Origin: an uncultured Flavobacteriaceae bacterium | GTDB lineage: Bacteria > Bacteroidota > Bacteroidia > Flavobacteriales > Flavobacteriaceae | Assembly: GCA_913048115.1 (NCBI GenBank) | Contig: CAJWVI010000020.1 | Location: forward strand, 1 to 36,700 | Length of the DNA stretch: 36,700 nt | Reading direction: 5' to 3' | Shown here: in pieces, positions 34,697 to 36,700 of the stretch | How the letters are laid out: every line of letters begins with the position of its first letter | How positions within the stretch are numbered: position 1 is the first letter of the stretch | The notes under the pieces: generated by a model | Databases searched by the model: none | The model's input: only the letters and a program-made list of their open reading frames with translations | Told to the model about the DNA's origin: nothing | Made by a program: the position numbers and the translations under genes

Positions 34697-36127
34697 ATGA
34701 ATAATTCTTCTGCAATTGTTTGGAATAATTGTCTTTCATTTATCGAAGATAATATTACCCAGCAAGCATACAAAACTTGGTTCGAACCAATTAAAGCAGT
34801 AAAACTTTCTGACAATGCATTGAGTATCCAAGTACCTAGTAAATTTTTTTATGAGTGGTTAGAAGAACACTATGTAAAATTATTAAAAGTAGCTTTAACA
34901 AAAGAACTGGGCCCTACAGCAAAATTGGTATACGTAATCCGTATGGAAAACACATATGGTAACAAACAACCCTTTACAGAGAGAATTCCAAGTTCAAACA
35001 GAAGCAACAATCAAGGATCACAAAATGTGGATGTTCCACTAAAGAACAAAAGCCCAGAGCTTAAAAATCCATTTGTAATTCCAGGAATTCGAAATGTAAA
35101 AATCGAATCTCAATTAAACCCGAATTATAACTTTGAAAATTTTCTAGAAGGAGAATCCAACCGTTTGGCAAGATCAGCAGGTATTGCTGTAGCAAACAAA
35201 CCGGGAGGAACTTCTTTTAACCCTCTTCTTGTTTTTGGAAGTGTTGGTTTAGGAAAAACACATTTAGCACACGCTATTGGTGTTGATATCAAAGATAAAT
35301 ATCCAGAAAAAACAGTACTTTACATCTCGGCAGAGAAGTTTGTACAACAGTACAGTGAGTCTGTAAAGAAAAATAACCGAAATGACTTTATTCACTTTTA
35401 TCAAGTCATAGATGTGTTAATTGTAGATGATATTCAATTATTATCTGGTAAAGCCGGAACCCAAGATGTATTTTTTCACATCTTTAACCATTTACACCAA
35501 AACGGAAAGCAAGTCATTTTAACAAGTGACAAAGCACCTGTAGATATGATAGATATAGAGCAGCGTTTACTCTCTCGCTTTAAGTGGGGATTATCTGCAG
35601 AGCTAAATCACCCAGATTGCGAAACACGTATTGCCATTATCAAAAACAAGCTCTATAGAGACGGTGTTGAAATGCCTGAAGATATTGTAGAATTCTTGGC
35701 CAATAACATAAAAACAAATATTCGTGAACTAGAAGGTGCTATCATTTCATTAATTGCGCATTCTTCTTTCAATAAGAAAGAAATTACTATTGATCTTGCA
35801 AAAAAGATTGTAGACAATTACGTGAAACACACAAAACGTGAAGTTTCTATAGACTACATACAAAAAGTAGTGAGTGATTATTTCCAGATGGATGTAGAAA
35901 CACTCCAGTCTAAAACAAGAAAACGTCACATTGTACAAGCAAGACAATTGGCTATGTTCTTTGCGAAAAAATTCACCAAAGCATCTCTAGCATCTATTGG
36001 CTCACAAATAGGACAGCGCGATCACGCTACAGTACTTCATGCCTGTAAAACGGTTGACAACCTCTCTAGTACAGATAAACAGTTTAGAAAATATGTGGAA
36101 GACTTGCAAAAGAAACTTACATTATAA
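34697..36127 (+). CDS. dnaA: Chromosomal replication initiator protein DnaA
   Basis: 476 residues from the chosen start. DnaA binds oriC, melts it with ATP and loads the helicase. Domain I starts VWNNCLSFIEDNI; domain II is a variable Asn/Ser-rich linker (about 86-130); the AAA+ domain has Walker A GSVGLGKT (181-188) and Walker B with Asp244-Asp245; the C-terminal domain IV has the DNA-binding signature GQRDHATVLHACK (439-451). A longer frame opens with GTG at 34613, but its 28 extra residues are unlike DnaA and the candidate promoter lies inside them, so ATG at 34697 is used. dnaN and recF do not follow; a terminator and a phosphatase gene do. Confidence 0.97.
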   Translation: MNNSSAIVWNNCLSFIEDNITQQAYKTWFEPIKAVKLSDNALSIQVPSKFFYEWLEEHYVKLLKVALTKELGPTAKLVYVIRMENTYGNKQPFTERIPSSNRSNNQGSQNVDVPLKNKSPELKNPFVIPGIRNVKIESQLNPNYNFENFLEGESNRLARSAGIAVANKPGGTSFNPLLVFGSVGLGKTHLAHAIGVDIKDKYPEKTVLYISAEKFVQQYSESVKKNNRNDFIHFYQVIDVLIVDDIQLLSGKAGTQDVFFHIFNHLHQNGKQVILTSDKAPVDMIDIEQRLLSRFKWGLSAELNHPDCETRIAIIKNKLYRDGVEMPEDIVEFLANNIKTNIRELEGAIISLIAHSSFNKKEITIDLAKKIVDNYVKHTKREVSIDYIQKVVSDYFQMDVETLQSKTRKRHIVQARQLAMFFAKKFTKASLASIGSQIGQRDHATVLHACKTVDNLSSTDKQFRKYVEDLQKKLTL

Positions 36128-36133
36128 AGTATA

Positions 36134-36160
36134 AGATCCTGCCAATGGCGGGATTTTTTA
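36134..36160 (+). terminator. Intrinsic terminator after dnaA
   Basis: ATCCTGCC, a 3-base loop and GGCGGGAT form an 8-bp stem with one G-T pair, followed directly by a run of Ts. It starts 8 bases past the dnaA stop. Confidence 0.82.
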
Positions 36161-36196
36161 TTCCCCGATTTTAAAAAGCATTTAAAACAGTAGTCA

Positions 36197-36658
36197 TTGA
36201 AAACTAAAATCCTTATGGTTTGTCTGGGCAATATTTGCCGCTCTCCCCTAGCGCACGGGATTTTAGAAAGCATGTTAGATTCTAATAAATTTGAAGTACA
36301 ATCTGCCGGGACAGGTGCCTGGCATGTGGGCAAACTGCCAGATTCAAGAAGCATAGAAATTGCAGCTAAAAACAATATTGACATCACAAACCAAAGAGCA
36401 AAACAGTTCTCTACCTATGATTATGAAATCTATGATTACATTTTTGTAATGGACAAGTCAAACTTTAGAGACGTAATAAAATTAGCCAAGACACCCCAAG
36501 AAATAGAAAAAGTTTCTCTAATATTAGATAGCGCCCATCCTGGACAAGACAAAGAAGTACCAGATCCATATTATGGGGGTGAAAATGGTTTTAAACACGT
36601 ATACGATTTGCTTTATAAGGCCTGTGAGAAAATTGTGAGTAGCGAGAGTTTTAGTTAA
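36197..36658 (+). CDS. Low-molecular-weight protein-tyrosine phosphatase
   Basis: 153 residues, complete. The phosphate-binding loop CLGNICRS (9-16, with nucleophile Cys9 and Arg15) is at the N-terminus, and the general-acid DPYYGG motif (Asp123) is in the C-terminal part. Such enzymes dephosphorylate tyrosine in proteins, often in exopolysaccharide control, or can act as arsenate reductases; the PDPYYGG ending favours the phosphatase. No tyrosine kinase is nearby. The start is TTG, giving MKTKILMVCLGN; the internal ATG at residue 7 would cut the first strand. It lies just after the dnaA terminator, so it needs its own promoter, but I see no good box. Confidence 0.92.
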   Translation: MKTKILMVCLGNICRSPLAHGILESMLDSNKFEVQSAGTGAWHVGKLPDSRSIEIAAKNNIDITNQRAKQFSTYDYEIYDYIFVMDKSNFRDVIKLAKTPQEIEKVSLILDSAHPGQDKEVPDPYYGGENGFKHVYDLLYKACEKIVSSESFS

Positions 36659-36695
36659 TCATTAATTTTTGTTACTTTGATTAAAACACACAATC

Positions 36696-36700
36696 ATGAA
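36696..36700 (+). CDS. Probable start of the next gene (cut by the window edge)
   Basis: ATGAA begins 37 bases after the phosphatase stop, on the same strand, with spacing typical of the short gaps here. Only five bases are visible, so the product is unknown. Confidence 0.3.

Noticed and set aside
34488-36196. oriC next to dnaA
   Set aside because: Only one near-match to a DnaA box and no cluster or adjacent dnaN/recF. Many Bacteroidota do not keep oriC beside dnaA, and skew cannot be judged from this window.

Overview
The window reads as ordinary chromosomal DNA of a flavobacterium (Bacteroidota, probably Flavobacteriaceae). Evidence: an AT-rich sequence; almost no Shine-Dalgarno sequences but repeated TAnnTTTG promoter boxes; an outer-surface protein with a type IX secretion type-B sorting domain; Bacteroidota-restricted families (DUF5606, DUF4835, DUF6913, a divergent RNA polymerase omega); and a housekeeping gene order typical of that group. 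No rRNA, tRNA, CRISPR array, insertion sequence or prophage was seen. The genus cannot be told from what is visible.

Layout. 1-267: 3' remnant of an Lcl/DUF1566-type gene with an in-frame stop. 395-2167 (minus): ruvX, def and a DUF5606 gene, closed by a strong bidirectional terminator. 2279-7784 (plus): dapD, a large T9SS-exported repeat protein, uvrB. 7898-14998 (plus): a run of closely spaced genes: Gfo/Idh oxidoreductase, 3-hydroxybutyryl-CoA dehydrogenase, DUF1015 protein, YggS PLP protein, an exonuclease/GIY-YIG fusion nuclease, a voltage-gated-type K+ channel and miaA. 15032-19946 (minus): glycosyltransferase, YbbR protein, coaE, then a sensor kinase and response regulator pair. 20016-25889 (minus): bamD, rpoZ, coaBC, DUF4835 gene, recN and fabI, led by the best promoter in the window and ended by a good terminator. 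26010-31461 (minus): GNAT, prmC, LOG-family gene, ligA, then DUF6913 gene and dapA. 31489-34070 (plus): ribD, EamA transporter, YigZ protein. 34092-34487 (minus): thioesterase. 34697-36658 (plus): dnaA, terminator, low-molecular-weight phosphatase; the next gene begins at the right edge.

Functional themes are cell-envelope biogenesis (BamD, DUF4835, T9SS cargo, FabI, glycosyltransferase), lysine/diaminopimelate synthesis (DapD, DapA), cofactors (CoaE, CoaBC, RibD), genome maintenance (UvrB, RecN, LigA, RuvX, exonuclease/GIY-YIG protein, DnaA) and translation (Def, MiaA, PrmC). Several start codons differ from the longest reading frame: dnaA, ribD, bamD, the DUF6913 gene and the LOG gene are assigned shorter starts, and at least five genes appear to use TTG.

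I found no convincing undescribed defence or mobile system. The more interesting points are: replaced catalytic residues in the CoaC half of CoaBC; TAnnTTTG boxes lying a few bases from start codons, which suggests leaderless mRNAs; the exonuclease/GIY-YIG fusion; the zinc-ribbon tail on the K+ channel; the histone-H1-like tail on the DUF5606 protein; and the DUF1015 gene with its metabolic neighbours.
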